Below, piece by piece: positions 45,801 to 57,374 of a stretch of 64,000 bases of DNA (its first letter is position 1; every line of letters starts with the position of its first letter). The stretch is from Datnioides undecimradiatus. Its lineage: Eukaryota; Chordata; Actinopteri; Lobotiformes; Datnioididae. The translations under genes were made by a program, and so were the position numbers. The stretch spans positions 2,810,866 through 2,874,865 of the forward strand of contig WARS01000044.1 of NCBI GenBank assembly GCA_008933995.1, in the 5' to 3' direction. A model generated the notes under the pieces. The model had not been told where the DNA came from and made no database searches. It saw only the letters and a program-made list of their open reading frames with translations.

Positions 45801-47491
45801 TCCTTCCGTGTAGTCTAAACAAGCAGGGACAGTGTGACCCCCTGTCGCGCCACAGCACAGGAGCACTGTGTGTGTGCGCATGTGTGTGTCTGTGTGTGTG
45901 CTGGGGGAGTTGGTCTACAAAGAGATACAAGGCGGCATAAAGCTTTCTCTCTAATGAGATTAGGTTTTGACTCGTGATCCACTCACTCCCCCTCTGGCCG
46001 TCGTCCAAAGCCGCCACTGTAAAGTGAGGAGAGAGACGAGATACTCAAACTGCATCTGGTAACAATTACGTAGGGTGGAAATCAAAGCATACTGCTTTGT
46101 TAAAACCTTCGGCATGTGTAATGAGAGAGCTGGGCCTTTCCTCCCTCATCGCACGGAAGCCCCGATGTTAATTGTGGAGTGTGAGCGCTTGCAACAGACA
46201 GACAGAGACAGACAGATACAAAGAGAGAGGCAGAAAGTAAACACCAGACATGAAGAAAGGGAGAGTATAAGTGATTGAAAGAGAACAAAATATTGGAGAG
46301 AACCAGCACTTCTAATGCAGACTTGAGTGCTCGGAGCACTGAACCGCAGGCCTTCAATTCTTTGATTCTAGTGCTCTTCATGCAAGTGGTTAAGTATGCA
46401 CTTCTAAGTGAATACTAGGGTGTAATTTGCTTGTCACAGGCTATGTGAACGTCATGGCAAAGCTCCAACGGTTTGTAAGCGTGGGCGTTAATGAACTTGT
46501 TGGGTGAGTTGTTTGGAATGACTGCTATTTGGAAGGGCTCAGTGCAACTTGTTAAGATGGTCTTGTGATGCTAATGGTGTTTTAATTCTTATTTTTGGGC
46601 TTTAACCATGCTGATTGTGAACAGTCTCCCCGTGTGTGAGCACATTAATATCAGCTCTGTTTTCAGAGAGGTCTTAACGTGGAATAATAGTTCTGCAGTA
46701 TGATACACAGCTATCCCACTATGACCTTACAACTGATATGTGGTTCAGCACCACACTGTATCATTACAACCACCATTGTATTGCACGCAGGGATATAAGA
46801 ACCCAACTTTTTCTCTCTCTAAACTGACTGTGATACCACCACTCATTGTATCCTCTCATACTGTGAACTAATCCTACATCAGTGCAAGTTTAAGATGTGT
46901 GAGGAGTGTACATAGTGTGTATAATACACTATGTAAGTTGTATTATATCATGGCCAACACCAGATTGGTTTGCACTCCTAATTATATGGATGTCTAGTAC
47001 AATATCGGCTCATATTGTTCCTTTAATTACCACGCATTAATTGGGTTGCTATTACTTTATTCTCTTGGTGATATAAAGGACTGATAGGATGTGCTGTCTT
47101 CCTTCTCACTTGATTAGGAACTATTGCTGTGCAATCATTAATAGGGGAAGTACTTGTCTTTACATTCTTTCATTCACTCTGTAACAGAGCGCAGCAGCTA
47201 CAGTAAGTAGCAGGTTTGCAGTTGGAACGGCTTCGCTGCATGTGTATTATTGACAAGGAGGAAGATTACTGGGCTTTTCTTCGACATGCTCGATATTGCT
47301 GTCATTACATGACTGTTGTTGGGCCTTTTAGCTGCAAATTGGGCTTTACTCACATGTGGTGGGGGTGTAGGAGCTGTTACGAGGTGCTCCTTGTGTGCTG
47401 GGTGGGGGTGGCATGGTAGGGGGGGTCAACCTGGACTGTGTCTTGACGTCCGCAGGTGAGTCGGGCATGGTGGAGTGCTTCCCAGTGCGAT
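27571..47491 (-). CDS. runx1t1: RUNX1T1 (ETO/MTG8) transcriptional co-repressor, ten coding exons
   Basis: Exons at 47491-47354, 45449-45208, 42553-42464, 38533-38352, 35019-34757, 33992-33904, 33208-33013, 31658-31590, 29074-28884 and 27894-27571 splice in matching phase through GT-AG introns. From ATG at 47468 they give 586 residues (human short isoform 577). Layout: TAFH/NHR1 about 84-180; a Pro/Ser-rich linker with a basic PSKRPC patch near 228-233; NHR2 about 317-373, the helical oligomerisation segment; NHR3 about 408-470, charged helix; MYND zinc finger with C481, C484, C492, C495, C501, C505, H513, C517; then a Gln- and Ser/Thr/Pro-rich tail ending GTPR. Family members are nuclear scaffolds that do not bind DNA directly but recruit NCoR/SMRT, SIN3 and histone deacetylases to transcription factors. 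The open frame continues upstream of the ATG to the acceptor, so a longer N-terminal isoform from an exon outside or unrecognised in this window is likely. Confidence 0.96.
27895..28883 (-). other. RUNX1T1 intron between NHR3 and MYND exons
   Basis: 989 bp. No alternative coding exon recognised; AT-rich ordinary intron sequence. Confidence 0.8.
28884..29074 (-). CDS. runx1t1: RUNX1T1 exon (residues 416-479), NHR3 coiled segment
   Basis: Acceptor TTTCCAG|AAGAGG and donor AGCGAG|GTAGGA. It encodes the charged helix [20 protein letters not shown] and onward, rich in E/K/A. The family's NHR3 region is reported to contact PKA regulatory subunits. Confidence 0.97.
29075..31589 (-). other. RUNX1T1 intron with candidate enhancer block
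   Basis: 2.5 kb. No coding exon recognised. The block at 29985-30140 is repeat-free and contains ATGCAAAT and TAAATTATGCAT-type motifs. A second complex stretch lies at 30880-30980. Confidence 0.7.
31590..31658 (-). CDS. runx1t1: RUNX1T1 exon (residues 393-415)
   Basis: Acceptor CTACCCAG|AAATTC and donor GCTG|GTGAGC. A short 69-bp exon, phase 1 in and out, encoding [20 protein letters not shown]. Confidence 0.96.
31659..33012 (-). other. RUNX1T1 intron with TAC repeat
   Basis: 1.35 kb. Holds a trinucleotide repeat at 32671-32705; otherwise AT-rich and featureless. Confidence 0.8.
32671..32705. repeat. (ACT)n trinucleotide microsatellite
   Basis: Eleven to twelve ACT/TAC units with one TGC interruption. 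Confidence 0.95.
33013..33208 (-). CDS. runx1t1: RUNX1T1 exon (residues 328-392), NHR2 oligomerisation helix
   Basis: Acceptor ACCCTCAG|CTGCTG and donor ATCAG|GTAGAG, ending in phase 1. It encodes [20 protein letters not shown] and [20 protein letters not shown], the NHR2 amphipathic helix. The tail after SRQQSP differs from human. Confidence 0.97.
33209..33903 (-). other. RUNX1T1 intron within NHR2 coding region
   Basis: 695 bp. No feature recognised. The part at 33380-33595 (ending CGGACTGCAGCTTTAAAGGC) may be an old interspersed repeat. Confidence 0.7.
33904..33992 (-). CDS. runx1t1: RUNX1T1 exon (residues 298-327), entry to NHR2
   Basis: Acceptor TTTACAG|GTATAC and donor GACCAT|GTAAGA. 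It encodes [20 protein letters not shown] then KHLDH. The fish protein has GIHTGTRQ where human has GLHGTRQ, a one-residue insertion. Confidence 0.96.
33993..34756 (-). other. RUNX1T1 intron with poly-C tract
   Basis: 764 bp. Includes a 16-C homopolymer at 34149-34164 followed by T5, and a GATA-type short repeat near 34003. Confidence 0.8.
34149..34164. repeat. Poly-C tract (16 nt)
   Basis: Sixteen consecutive C on the plus strand (G on the transcribed strand), a likely sequencing and slippage hotspot. Confidence 0.95.
34757..35019 (-). CDS. runx1t1: RUNX1T1 exon (residues 210-297), linker with basic patch
   Basis: Acceptor CCTTCAG|AACCAAAG and donor ATTG|GTAAGA, ending in phase 1. It encodes [14 protein letters not shown] (near the known nuclear localisation region), a Pro/His-rich linker and [17 protein letters not shown]. 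The linker is the most diverged part relative to human. Confidence 0.96.
35020..38351 (-). other. RUNX1T1 intron, CA- and CT-rich
   Basis: 3.3 kb. No coding exon recognised. Several interrupted CA/GT runs (35330-35352, 35425-35475, 36738-36770, 36838-36860) and a CT-rich tract at 35535-35600 account for most open frames here. Confidence 0.75.
38352..38533 (-). CDS. runx1t1: RUNX1T1 exon (residues 150-209), end of TAFH domain
   Basis: Acceptor TCTGTAG|GCCAAC and donor GACAG|GTGGGT, ending in phase 2. It encodes [20 protein letters not shown] through [16 protein letters not shown]. Confidence 0.97.
38534..42463 (-). other. RUNX1T1 intron with candidate enhancer blocks
   Basis: 3.9 kb. No coding exon recognised. 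Repeat-free, motif-rich stretches lie at 39740-40080 and 40490-40830. Low-complexity CT/GA and a 15-nt poly-A near 42043 also occur. Confidence 0.7.
42464..42553 (-). CDS. runx1t1: RUNX1T1 exon (residues 120-149), middle of TAFH domain
   Basis: Acceptor TCTCCAG|AATTCC and donor CTGAAG|GTAGAT. It is 30 codons encoding [20 protein letters not shown] and [10 protein letters not shown], identical to the human protein as I recall it. Confidence 0.97.
42554..45207 (-). other. RUNX1T1 intron within TAFH coding region
   Basis: 2.65 kb. No coding exon recognised. Contains GA repeats (42558-42582, 43978-43996) and a 10-nt poly-G at about 44001. Confidence 0.75.
45208..45449 (-). CDS. runx1t1: RUNX1T1 exon (residues 39-119), start of TAFH domain
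   Basis: Acceptor CACACAG|TAACCAATG and donor CTTGTG|GTGAGT. It encodes the Ser-rich stretch and the first TAFH helices ([20 protein letters not shown]). Confidence 0.97.
45450..47353 (-). other. RUNX1T1 intron after first coding exon
   Basis: 1.9 kb. No coding exon recognised. Contains an interrupted TG run near 45868-45900 and a CAGA-rich patch at 46195-46235. Confidence 0.75.
47354..47491 (-). CDS. runx1t1: RUNX1T1 exon with MTG8a-type start (residues 1-38)
   Basis: Acceptor CCTTCAG|ATCGCACTG and donor ACAT|GTGAGT, ending in phase 1. ATG at 47468-47466 begins [13 protein letters not shown], the known short-isoform start. The codons before it (RTGKHST) are also open and match the longer isoform (RTEKHST in human). 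Confidence 0.95.
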
Positions 47492-48951
47492 CTGAAGGAT
47501 GACAAGGAAGACAAAGCAAAAAAGAAATTGTAATATCATGCCATGAATAACATGCTGGTGGTTTAAAACAGGAAATAAACAATGGCTCAGGTCAACACAA
47601 TCCACATGTATGTCTGGAAAAGAACCATATTATAATTTGCACATAAACAGCTGCAGGATTTCACTTGATAACAGAGTGTGAGTGAGGTGCACCAGACACA
47701 CTGATTCTGGAAATAGATGGCTCACCACATCATACGTCTGCGTGTCTTGCCACAGTGACGCTGATGCATATGCTCAGACTGTCAAATGAGGAATGAGGGG
47801 GACTCACAGACACACAGACAGACACCCGAGAGAGCGGCGTAAATCTGCAGCGAGAACGGGTCTCATTCCACCACCATCTGTGCCATCCCGCATGCCCGCT
47901 GTACAGAACGGCGACACGGCAATACCCCCCACCACCCCCTGCTAACGACTGCAGTGCTCATTACACACACACGCACACACACACACAGGCCTAATGCTTG
48001 TATCTCTGGATAGTATATTCACATCTGTTCAAGACTGGAACACGGCAGAAAACCAACTAGTCAGAGAACTAATTTAAGGTGGCAAAAAAAAAAAAATAAC
48101 TTACTGTGAACTTGTGTTTCACCTTTGATATTCTGTAATACTAGTTTTAAAGAAGTATTAATCAAAAACAAAACATTTCCTCTGATGACATGCCTATTTT
48201 CACCTTATTCAGTTGCATTGTGCTCAGCAGATAACTGACTGTATCAAAACTACGAGAACAGTGAGACATTATCAGAGTTTTGCACTGGCGTAAAGGGCTG
48301 AGCCCGTGTTGTGCAGGATGAGATACACAACTTCCCTCAGCAATAGCAGCAATAGGCCTATCAGAGTATGAACAGACTGTTATCAACCGCCTTTGTAGCA
48401 CATTGTGAAGGGGAGATTATAAAAAAAGGGAAGGAGAGAGGAAGAAGGGTGGAGGGAGAGAGGAGAAAGGAGGGAAGGGAGGAGCTGCAAGAGAAACAAA
48501 AGTACTATCTGTGACATTCGGAACATATAGCTGTAATCATGGAGTTGGCATATGCTTTGACTCAAAAACACACATGCACAGTAAATGCACACACACTCTG
48601 TAATCAGGGCGGTGAGGTAGGGTGCCTGTTCCAGAAAAAGGGCGCTCCCTGCCACACATTTTTTTCTCAGCACCCTGGAGTATGTTTGTGTGTGATTGCA
48701 TGAGGAATATGCACGCTATTATGTCATCTTATATTTTACATGTAACCACGTTTATTTGCATATATCCCCACAGTGTTTGTGTATTCACGTGTGTACACTG
48801 CAAATTGTATACATGTTGGTGTTCCTGTGTGCCGATTGTTTGGATCCACAGTGTTCAGTTTAGGTGGAATGAAAGAGAAATGGTGATGTGAGAGAGACGG
48901 GATGGCCTAAGCCGGTTAGCTAGGCCCGAGCTTCAGTAGCAGTTGCGCTCA

Positions 48952-49009
48952 CTGCTGCCGAGGTGCACTGTGACTAAGGATTTTAGTCACGCTAGCTCGG
49001 CTTTAGCAG
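48952..49009. repeat. Multi-segment inverted repeat (possible hairpin)
   Basis: Nested complementary segments: CTGCT with AGCAG, GCCGAG with CTCGGC, and a perfect 8-bp pair GTGACTAA (48970-48977) with TTAGTCAC (48983-48990) around a 5-nt loop. Small internal loops separate the segments. It could fold as RNA or serve as a palindromic protein-binding site. No known microRNA was recognised. Confidence 0.5.
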
Positions 49010-51032
49010 GCAGGCAAGCGAGAGATGGAGATGTCACTGAAAGTCTAAACAGAGAGGGCTCCACTGCTCCATTTCTGGGCTGAGTATTTAGGTGGGTTTT
49101 GTTTATTTTGCACATTGATCATCTGAGAAACAAGCGGAGGGAAGGTGAAGCAAACGAATGAACTAATCACAATAAATGTACAAGATTTACTGCATAGTGA
49201 TCAAACTTGTACATGTTTAGCCTCTTCAAGCTTTAAAGGTTTACAGAGAACTGTGACAAACAAGAGTGTGAAAGAACAAGTCTAAAAGCCACACAAGCAC
49301 CCACCACACTGAAATAATTGGAGTTACGTACAGACTGACATTGACATTTTTACACTGACATGAACATATAGGCTCTCATCATGATGTTTCCTTGTAGAGA
49401 AATGGTGGGAAACTATCTTCCAGAGTTTGCACAGATCCTAACCCACATATCAGAGGACTAACCACAGACGACTGTCCCACTAGCCCTGCGCTCTCTGGAG
49501 CCATGCTAGGAGAGGTTTGATAAAGTCACTGGGAAGCCCGGATTTCTCAGGCTCCCAGCACACTGGCACAATGGGAGGTCCATAACAAGACTGTGAACAC
49601 GAACATGGCAGAATTTTAGCCTGAAAAAACTGAAGCTTGCTGGGTCCAGTTTGGACTGAATCTCTCAAAGTTCAAAGTTTGGTTTGGGATGGATTCAAAA
49701 TGCACTACTGTTGAAATGAATGTATCAATGTGAGTTAATCATTGACAAATACAATAACAGAAGTTTCAGCTCAGCAAATGCACAGAAAAAAAATATAAAT
49801 TGCAGCGAGCGGCCTGAATGGGCACAGAGCAGAGATTAGTGGAAAAAAGCTGAGTGATTAGGAAAACAGAATAGAGGAATGGAGGTAAAAGAAGAATTAA
49901 TGTGAAGATAACACAGGAAGAGCACAGAGTGACTGTCCAAACCTTTATTTGTCCAATCACAGAGCAGCATATCTGCTAACTGTCTCTTTCTCTCTCCCTC
50001 ACACACAAACACAAAACTTTCCTCTCTGTCCTCCCAACCTGGCCAGACTGAGAAAGGTTTACTACTCTAATTTCACCACAGTAAAAACCTGACTATTTAT
50101 TTTATGAACTCAGGATATAGCAGAATAGCTAGTGGAAACATATAGTCTTACCTCTGCCTGCCAGCTATCATATCCTGAATGCTTGCCTAAAATATGATCT
50201 ACGAAAATACAAGGTCATTAAAAAAGACGGCTGGGTGACAGAACCCAAGGTAATTCATCATTTTCCAGTCAAACACAAAGACCCTACATGTATATATGCA
50301 ACGAGCCCAAGCTAAATAGAGAGAAGTCACCATATCACACATGGTTCTACTTTGAGCTCATGGTTTCAGTGGTTCTGTATATTGGCTTTTCTAATTGGGT
50401 GGTAATTTTTGGCCCTGTTCACTTGATCTATTGTTAGATTGAGGGACATCAAATTAGGATCCAAATCATCTTCTAATTACCTTAATCTTTTTGACTAGAT
50501 AGGGAAATGGATCATGTAAATGACTCACTACACGTCACTACAATGCAATTTGAAATCAGATACTGACCTCCAGCAGTCCCTGGGGTGCAAAGCGTGCAGT
50601 GCCATCCTTTTTACAATCAATTTACAGCAAAGTGGCGTTTTTTAAGAGAAACGTACTTTCCCTAAAGTTCAACAATTTGTACATTAGGAAAATACATCTG
50701 AAGCACAATGAGAAATACTTAAAGGATATATGTAAAGCACAAAGTCCAGACTTGAAATCCACCTGAACTCCTGCAGGGCCCTGCGAGCCCTGCGGCAGAA
50801 TGAAAAGATGAGTTTGGTTACAGGCTTGTAATTGCAGATTAACACCTGGGTCAGTGTTATGATTGGACAGCATTTGTCAGGTGGAGATGAGAGAAACACG
50901 AACCCTGAAAGCATTTGAAAACTCTGCAGTCCCTCAGGAGAAGAAGATGAAGGATAAAGAAAGAATTAGTGTGAAATCCATGTACACGGCAAATACAAGC
51001 ACATGCAGTAACATGTGCTCGCTCTCTCAATT

Positions 51033-51065
51033 TCTCTCTCTCTCTCTCTCAAACACACGCACACA

Positions 51066-51096
<31 letters not shown>
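51033..51096. repeat. (CT)n then (CA)n compound microsatellite
   Basis: CT run at 51033-51050 followed by a CA run with minor interruptions to 51096. Confidence 0.95.
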
Positions 51097-53840
51097 TTCT
51101 ATGATTTATAAACAGCATCTTCTCTGTTTGTCACTTGATTGAGTGCACTGCAAAGCGTATAAGCAGAATAAAATCAATGGCTTCATACTAACCAACAAGG
51201 GCTGCATCCAGCCATTCACTCAGCAGTTACTATGCCACTTGAATCAATAGCAATACTCCCTCCACAAGGTAATTTACCCGGTCTTTGGGAAAAATAAAAA
51301 TATGTCTTACAACTGAAACACATTATTGAAAACAGCTCCTGGCATATATGTGTGCTATCCATTTTCATGGGCAAAAACAGTGTGTATGTGTGTGTGTGTA
51401 TATTCATATATATTTATATGTGCAGATGACAGGCAGACAAGCCTTCATTTTATTACAGCAATACAGACAGGCAGAACAATGGCAAGTGCCTTCTACCTCA
51501 TGCATAATTCAATTCAAAAAGCACCACCTCAACCAGCAACCTTAAACAACCTTGAAAACAAAGTCAGGCGTCTCTTCCAGGCTAATACGTCTGTTAAAAG
51601 TTAATGGCTGAACTTAATGCACATCTATTGTCCATTTATTAGCCCTGTTACTGGCCCGCCAGTTGCATATTGGAGGTAAGGCAGCAGATCTGTGGCCGAC
51701 CGATGTATGGCATTCCAGGACCGGACAGGTATTGATGTGCGGAGCTTTAATGGAAAGGGGTGATGAGTGCTTTGACTTTGCCTAACTCGCTTTACGACTT
51801 CTCAGAAGTGCTGTTGTCCAGGAATTAATGGATTGAAGAGGATGAGGATGGTTGTCGAAGAGGCAGCAATTAGCTATAAAGGAACAGAAGAGCCCTTTCA
51901 AATGTGTGTTGATTCACTTGTGTACTCTGTGCAAGCAGAGGTGCCAAACCTATTGACGATCATACCTATGGATGACAGTGATTAATGTCTCACAACAGCC
52001 ACTTGGCATGTGGTTTTATCTAAAGCATCATAAAGGAGCTCTTAACGCAAATATTTGTAGTACGAGTGGCCTGAATGACACTCAAACCTATGAAGATATC
52101 TGGTATCTAGTGATGCTTCATTAAATGTATCTGGTATATTGTTACCCAGCCATCATACTGTACATGTCAAAGGTAAGCACACTGAAATCTGAATGAATTA
52201 TGAGCTCCGTGGAGGGATGAGTTTGCATTTGCTTTGTCTACAAGGAGCTGGCTGGCACTGATGGCAGAAGTGTCGTTCCAAGGCGCTGTAAGTGAGAAAA
52301 CTTTTTACATGAACTGCCTGTTTGTGACATTTCTTGTGGCTCATGCCAGCCAAACAATGCCTGCGTGCATTGTCACATATACAATGTAAATAGCTCAATC
52401 CAAGACTGTGCTTTGTGCGGTTAACTACCGTCTTTACAGGAAGAAACTGCAAAAACTTCTTAGACATGAAAAATAGCAAGAAAATATTTGTGAAAAAAGA
52501 CAGAAAATGATAATAAATGTTTTTTTTAATCATCTTACAACCCCTCAGGTGCATTTTTCAAACCACTGAAAGTATCAAAACCACCATATTTTATGCTTTA
52601 CTGTTTTCATTTGAGACTAAAAGTAAGAATTTAAATGATCAAACCGCCCTCACATCTCTCCAAACTCGCTCTCGAAGGCCCCCCGTTAAAAAAACAGAGC
52701 AGAAGTTGATTTGCTCTTGTTTGTTACCTCTTTAATCTCTTTACAATCCATCCCTCTGACTCACAGGCCGATCCTAGAAATGAGGCAGAACCCTGGACAA
52801 GTACCTGCCACTCACTAGGATGTCTTCACGCTTACATCACCCGTTTGCATCGTCTATGATTACGTGATCCTCAATGTTTGCAAAATCTCTCTTTCTTTCT
52901 TTCCTCGCCTTTCTCTCCCTCTCGCTCGTACTCCCTTTCAGCCGAGCTCAAAGAAAGGAGATTTTTATCCCCCCGCTGACTTGTGATACACGCCTTTTCT
53001 AAGGTTACATGCACGTTACATCACTCGCCTAAAACAAGGTTGTTGCAATGAACGATATCTAGAAGGAACGCGGCCCCTGAGAAACAGTTCAATATGTTAC
53101 AGAGAGGACTTTGCTAACCCACAACTCAAGGCGAATAATACAATGTTGTATCAAAACCATATACATTTCATCATCACACACAAAACTATGAGGTCATTTC
53201 GTATTCAAATCATCTTGCAAAACTGGGACGACATTGCCTAACCTTGATATTTTAGATTATTCATAGAGGCTACAATGACTTCAAAGTCTGTCGTTGGGAG
53301 ATAGAGTCAAGCAGTCTCAATTACACACTTCATAAGGTAGAATTGCTGCTGTGTGTATGTGTGTTTGCACGAGTGTATGTGTGTGCTGCGATCGTACAGT
53401 TGGAGACCCAGAAAATGATGTGATAACAGTGGCAGTAATATGCCACTCGAGAGTACTTCACACAGGCAAATCCCATTCTTCAAAACGACAATGGATTTCA
53501 ATCACGCTGGGTGAATTTTCGAGAGTTGGCGGCTGTGACATAAACAATTTACGGTGCGCTGGCGCCCGTGTGAGCGCAAGATTGTATTAGTCCGACATAA
53601 GATATCATCATTATGGAGTTAAATGGAAAAATGCATATAGACTGACCCGCTTATGCCCTGCACACATGCAGGCAAACATATAATCTAGACAGGCATAATA
53701 CCTTCAGTGTGCGCACTGATGTGTAGGTGTTGAAGTAAAAACCGTGATGCACTGAAGCTGCAGGAAGCCTGTGAATTGAGCACTAATGCCCACAACATGC
53801 CAATGTCTGTGCAAAATGGTGCCTCTGGGTGTCTTATACT

Positions 53841-53843
<3 letters not shown>

Positions 53844-53876
<33 letters not shown>
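53844..53876. repeat. (AC)n microsatellite
   Basis: About 16 uninterrupted AC units. Confidence 0.96.
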
Positions 53877-53877
<1 letters not shown>

Positions 53878-54454
53878 CGAACAGTAATGTGTGAGGAGAG
53901 GGAGCGGGACAGATAGGTAATGGAATAGATGAAGCGATACAGAGATGGTGTGATAGTGGCTTGTGGTGATTGCTCTGTGTGCTGGGTACAGATGTGGAGA
54001 AGGAGGGAGCAGGGGACAGACACGAGAGAGGGATAAAAATGGAGAGAATGAGACGACGGATGTGTTAAAGAACACAGTTGAGGGACAGGTGGGACAATTG
54101 TGATTCAGATGGAGTGCACAGTGAAACAAGAGAAAATCCATCGGTATGCAAGTGCAGTAACCCCTTTCCTCTTTCCATCATCCCTCTCCTCTAGACCATG
54201 CACACACACCCTCACGCACACATATACAAGTACACATGCACACACACACACATACAGAGTCATCGGCAGCCAGATGGAGCAGTATGCAGAGCATGTCTCA
54301 TCAAACCCCACCCGCTTGTCAAGAAGATATATGGATGCAACGCCCCACCACAAGCCCACAAACACACAAATAGACACACATGCACAGTGTACATACACAG
54401 CTGCAAGAGTGCATGCACAAATTGCAAACAAAACAACACAACTCTCTCTCATGC

Positions 54455-54460
<6 letters not shown>

Positions 54461-54500
<40 letters not shown>
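54461..54500. repeat. (AC)n microsatellite
   Basis: Twenty pure AC units, flanked by imperfect CA sequence on both sides. Confidence 0.96.
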
Positions 54501-54506
<6 letters not shown>

Positions 54507-55970
54507 ACAGATCTGATTTCCATCACCTTATTTATTTCCCTCCCCAGCAGATGCAGGATGCAGACGAGAGCAGCACCACCATCAGTTTGTCCCTTTGGAC
54601 CTCACTCTCTCTTCTTCCCTTTATTCTGTTTCTCACCCTCTCATTCTTGCTCTTCATCACTTTTTCCCTCCCATTTCCCTCTCTCTCATTTTCTCCCCAC
54701 CATCTTTTAAACTCTTCCCCACTGTCAGCACTCACTGGTGAACACACATCCCTCCTGAAGGTTCCTTTCAACTGGTGTCTGCTGCTTCTTCTCATCTCCC
54801 GGCAACATTAAATGAAGCGGGGACTTTGGGCACAGTGTGATATAGTCTCTCCTTGCCAGTAATGGCTTTGTTATTCAAGATATCAGCATATTATCATGTT
54901 ACTCTTTATGCATTCAGTGCTACTATCATTCCTTTACACATTTCTCCAAGGGACCAATACTTTCCTCAACTGGTTACCTGTTAAATTTACTTTCTGTCAC
55001 ACCTCAAACACTGGTGCTATCCTTCTTTTTTATCTCAGCTCTTATTTTTACATTAAAAATACATTTTGTGTAGCAAGTAGCTTTGACTTTTTGCCATTTT
55101 TGAAACTGGAAGTGAGCTTTAATAAGGGCAATTGTTCTTATATAAGTGGTTATAATAGTTCTGATATCAAAAAAAATAATTTGTCACACAGCACATAGAA
55201 AAAGATATTTCTATGAACTTTTACCACTTTGTCTTGACTGGCCAGCTGCCGGAGCAGTATAATAGTTTAACAGGATCCACTCCTTTGAATATCATTTCAT
55301 TTTTCTTCTCCAACCATCAGCCTGTTGCAGAAAAATACTACATCTGGCAATTTGGTTATCTGAAAAAGGCTCGCTAGCAAGGTTGGACTTTGTCCTTGAA
55401 GCCTACTCATACTGGAAGAATGTTTTGGTTAAAGGCCACTGTATGTAGTTGTAATGGAATTTTTAGATCATGAGTTAAAAAAGGCCTTAATTGTGCCATA
55501 ATGGTTTAATTTTAGCACTTTTTAACAATTAGCAATATAAGAATACAACTTACGACAAACAGGAGTATATTCAGAGAAACTGCACTATCAGGAGTATCTT
55601 TTTTATCATTTAGCTTCATGTTTTCAGTGTACTTTGTCTTCATTTCAACTAATTGTGACACTAGCTTGAGTGAGCGGAAGAGTGATGGCACAATAAAGCC
55701 ACTAAAACACTGCAAATAGATCTGCTCCTGATCAGTGTTGACAGTCCTTTGCATCTCCCACCATATCTGTATTTTTCTCTCAGTGTAACATCGTGTGTTT
55801 ACACTTTGTCAAGCCAGCAAAGACATAAGGAGATTTCTCAATCGCACACAAAGGTCTGAACACCATCTGTTCCATCACACAAACATTAACATGCACACGT
55901 GCAAGCATGTGCACACAAACACAAAAATACATAAACTAAACGCACAAATCCTGCAAAAACACCTCGGAAT

Positions 55971-55976
<6 letters not shown>

Positions 55977-56012
<36 letters not shown>
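55977..56012. repeat. (AC)n microsatellite
   Basis: Eighteen uninterrupted AC units. Confidence 0.96.
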
Positions 56013-56013
<1 letters not shown>

Positions 56014-57325
56014 GGGCAATAAAACATATGTGGTGTTTAACATTAGAAGTCCTTTATTCTTTTTCAAAAAATAGATTTATAGTAATGTCTGTTTTACCCA
56101 TCTGTTGAAATAAAGTCTCTCTTGCAGAAAGAGAGCGAGAGGGGAAGCAAGTGTTAAGGAACAATAAAAATGATTCACAGTGCCCGTTACGTGTCCCTTC
56201 AAATCGAACCGATTCCTGCCACATCTTGTTGCCAGGCAAAATTGAACTACAGGGTCTTGTAAAACAAAGACAGGGAATGGGGATGTGTGGTGGAAAAACA
56301 TACGGGTGGGGGGGGAGAAGTGGGTCAGAGAGAGGTAAAGGTAAAGAAAACATGTGGATATGTACAGTGTGACAGCAGGGTGAGCTAAATATTAGAACAG
56401 AAATAGAAGAACTACAAATATGTTGCCATCAGACACAAGGCCAACCAGGCCTCAACTTATGTAGGAATCTCCATCAGTACAAATCAGGTATAAGCCTTGG
56501 TGAGCCTCATTTGGCCATCTGATAGAAGCCAGCCTATTGCTGTCTGTCTGTATACAGTTTGGTTCATTTCTGATGCCATGCTGACACAGAGCCAAGTGAA
56601 CCCAAATGGATCTGGGTGTTTTCCCAGGCAAGAATCGACGCCAGCACACAAGGACTCGCACAAAACAGTTAACACACATCCTAACGTTGACGTCACATGG
56701 CTTTATTTTCCTAATCTTAATGATCAGCCATCCAATTACCTTTCTAGCTGTTGTGATATGGTGAATATATCTATTGTGTGGCTGAGAATTAATGTTGTTG
56801 CAGCATATATGAAATAACACTGCATATAGCACACGACAACAACCTCACTTTATGAATCTCACTGCAGGCCATCTACTTTGCATTTGTCGATTTATAAACA
56901 CAAAGTCAGTGGTGAGAAAAAGGCACACACACACACAAACATGAATACACAAACTCTCTGTGGACTGCTGTGGCGCTAGCACAATTCAAAATCACTGATG
57001 CATCCACTCCATCTCTAAACACAAACACATTGATACACACTGATACGCACTCATGCCCAAGTGACAATTTGTATCTTTTTCCCAGTTACATGTCCTTAGG
57101 CTAAATGGGATCCTTTTTCTCTCAGCCAATTTGTGTGTGAGTGTGTGTGTGTGTGTACGAGTCCATGCTCAAAGGAGTCATATAATGGTCTTTGGGTACA
57201 AAATCAATTTTCAACGGACAGTAAAGGCCCTCATGTTTTACATGATAGTTACCTTTTACTATGTGAAGCGAGAGAGGCACAGAGGCTGGATGGATGGGGT
57301 GATACGCAATGCCGGCAAAGGGGAG

Positions 57326-57328
<3 letters not shown>

Positions 57329-57373
<45 letters not shown>
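57329..57373. repeat. (GT)n microsatellite
   Basis: About 22 uninterrupted GT units. Confidence 0.96.

Positions 57374-57374
<1 letters not shown>

Noticed and set aside
54100..54811. Several overlapping long open frames on both strands
   Set aside because: They are produced by CA/TG and CT repeats, which lack stop codons; the translations are mainly His-Thr or Cys-Val strings.
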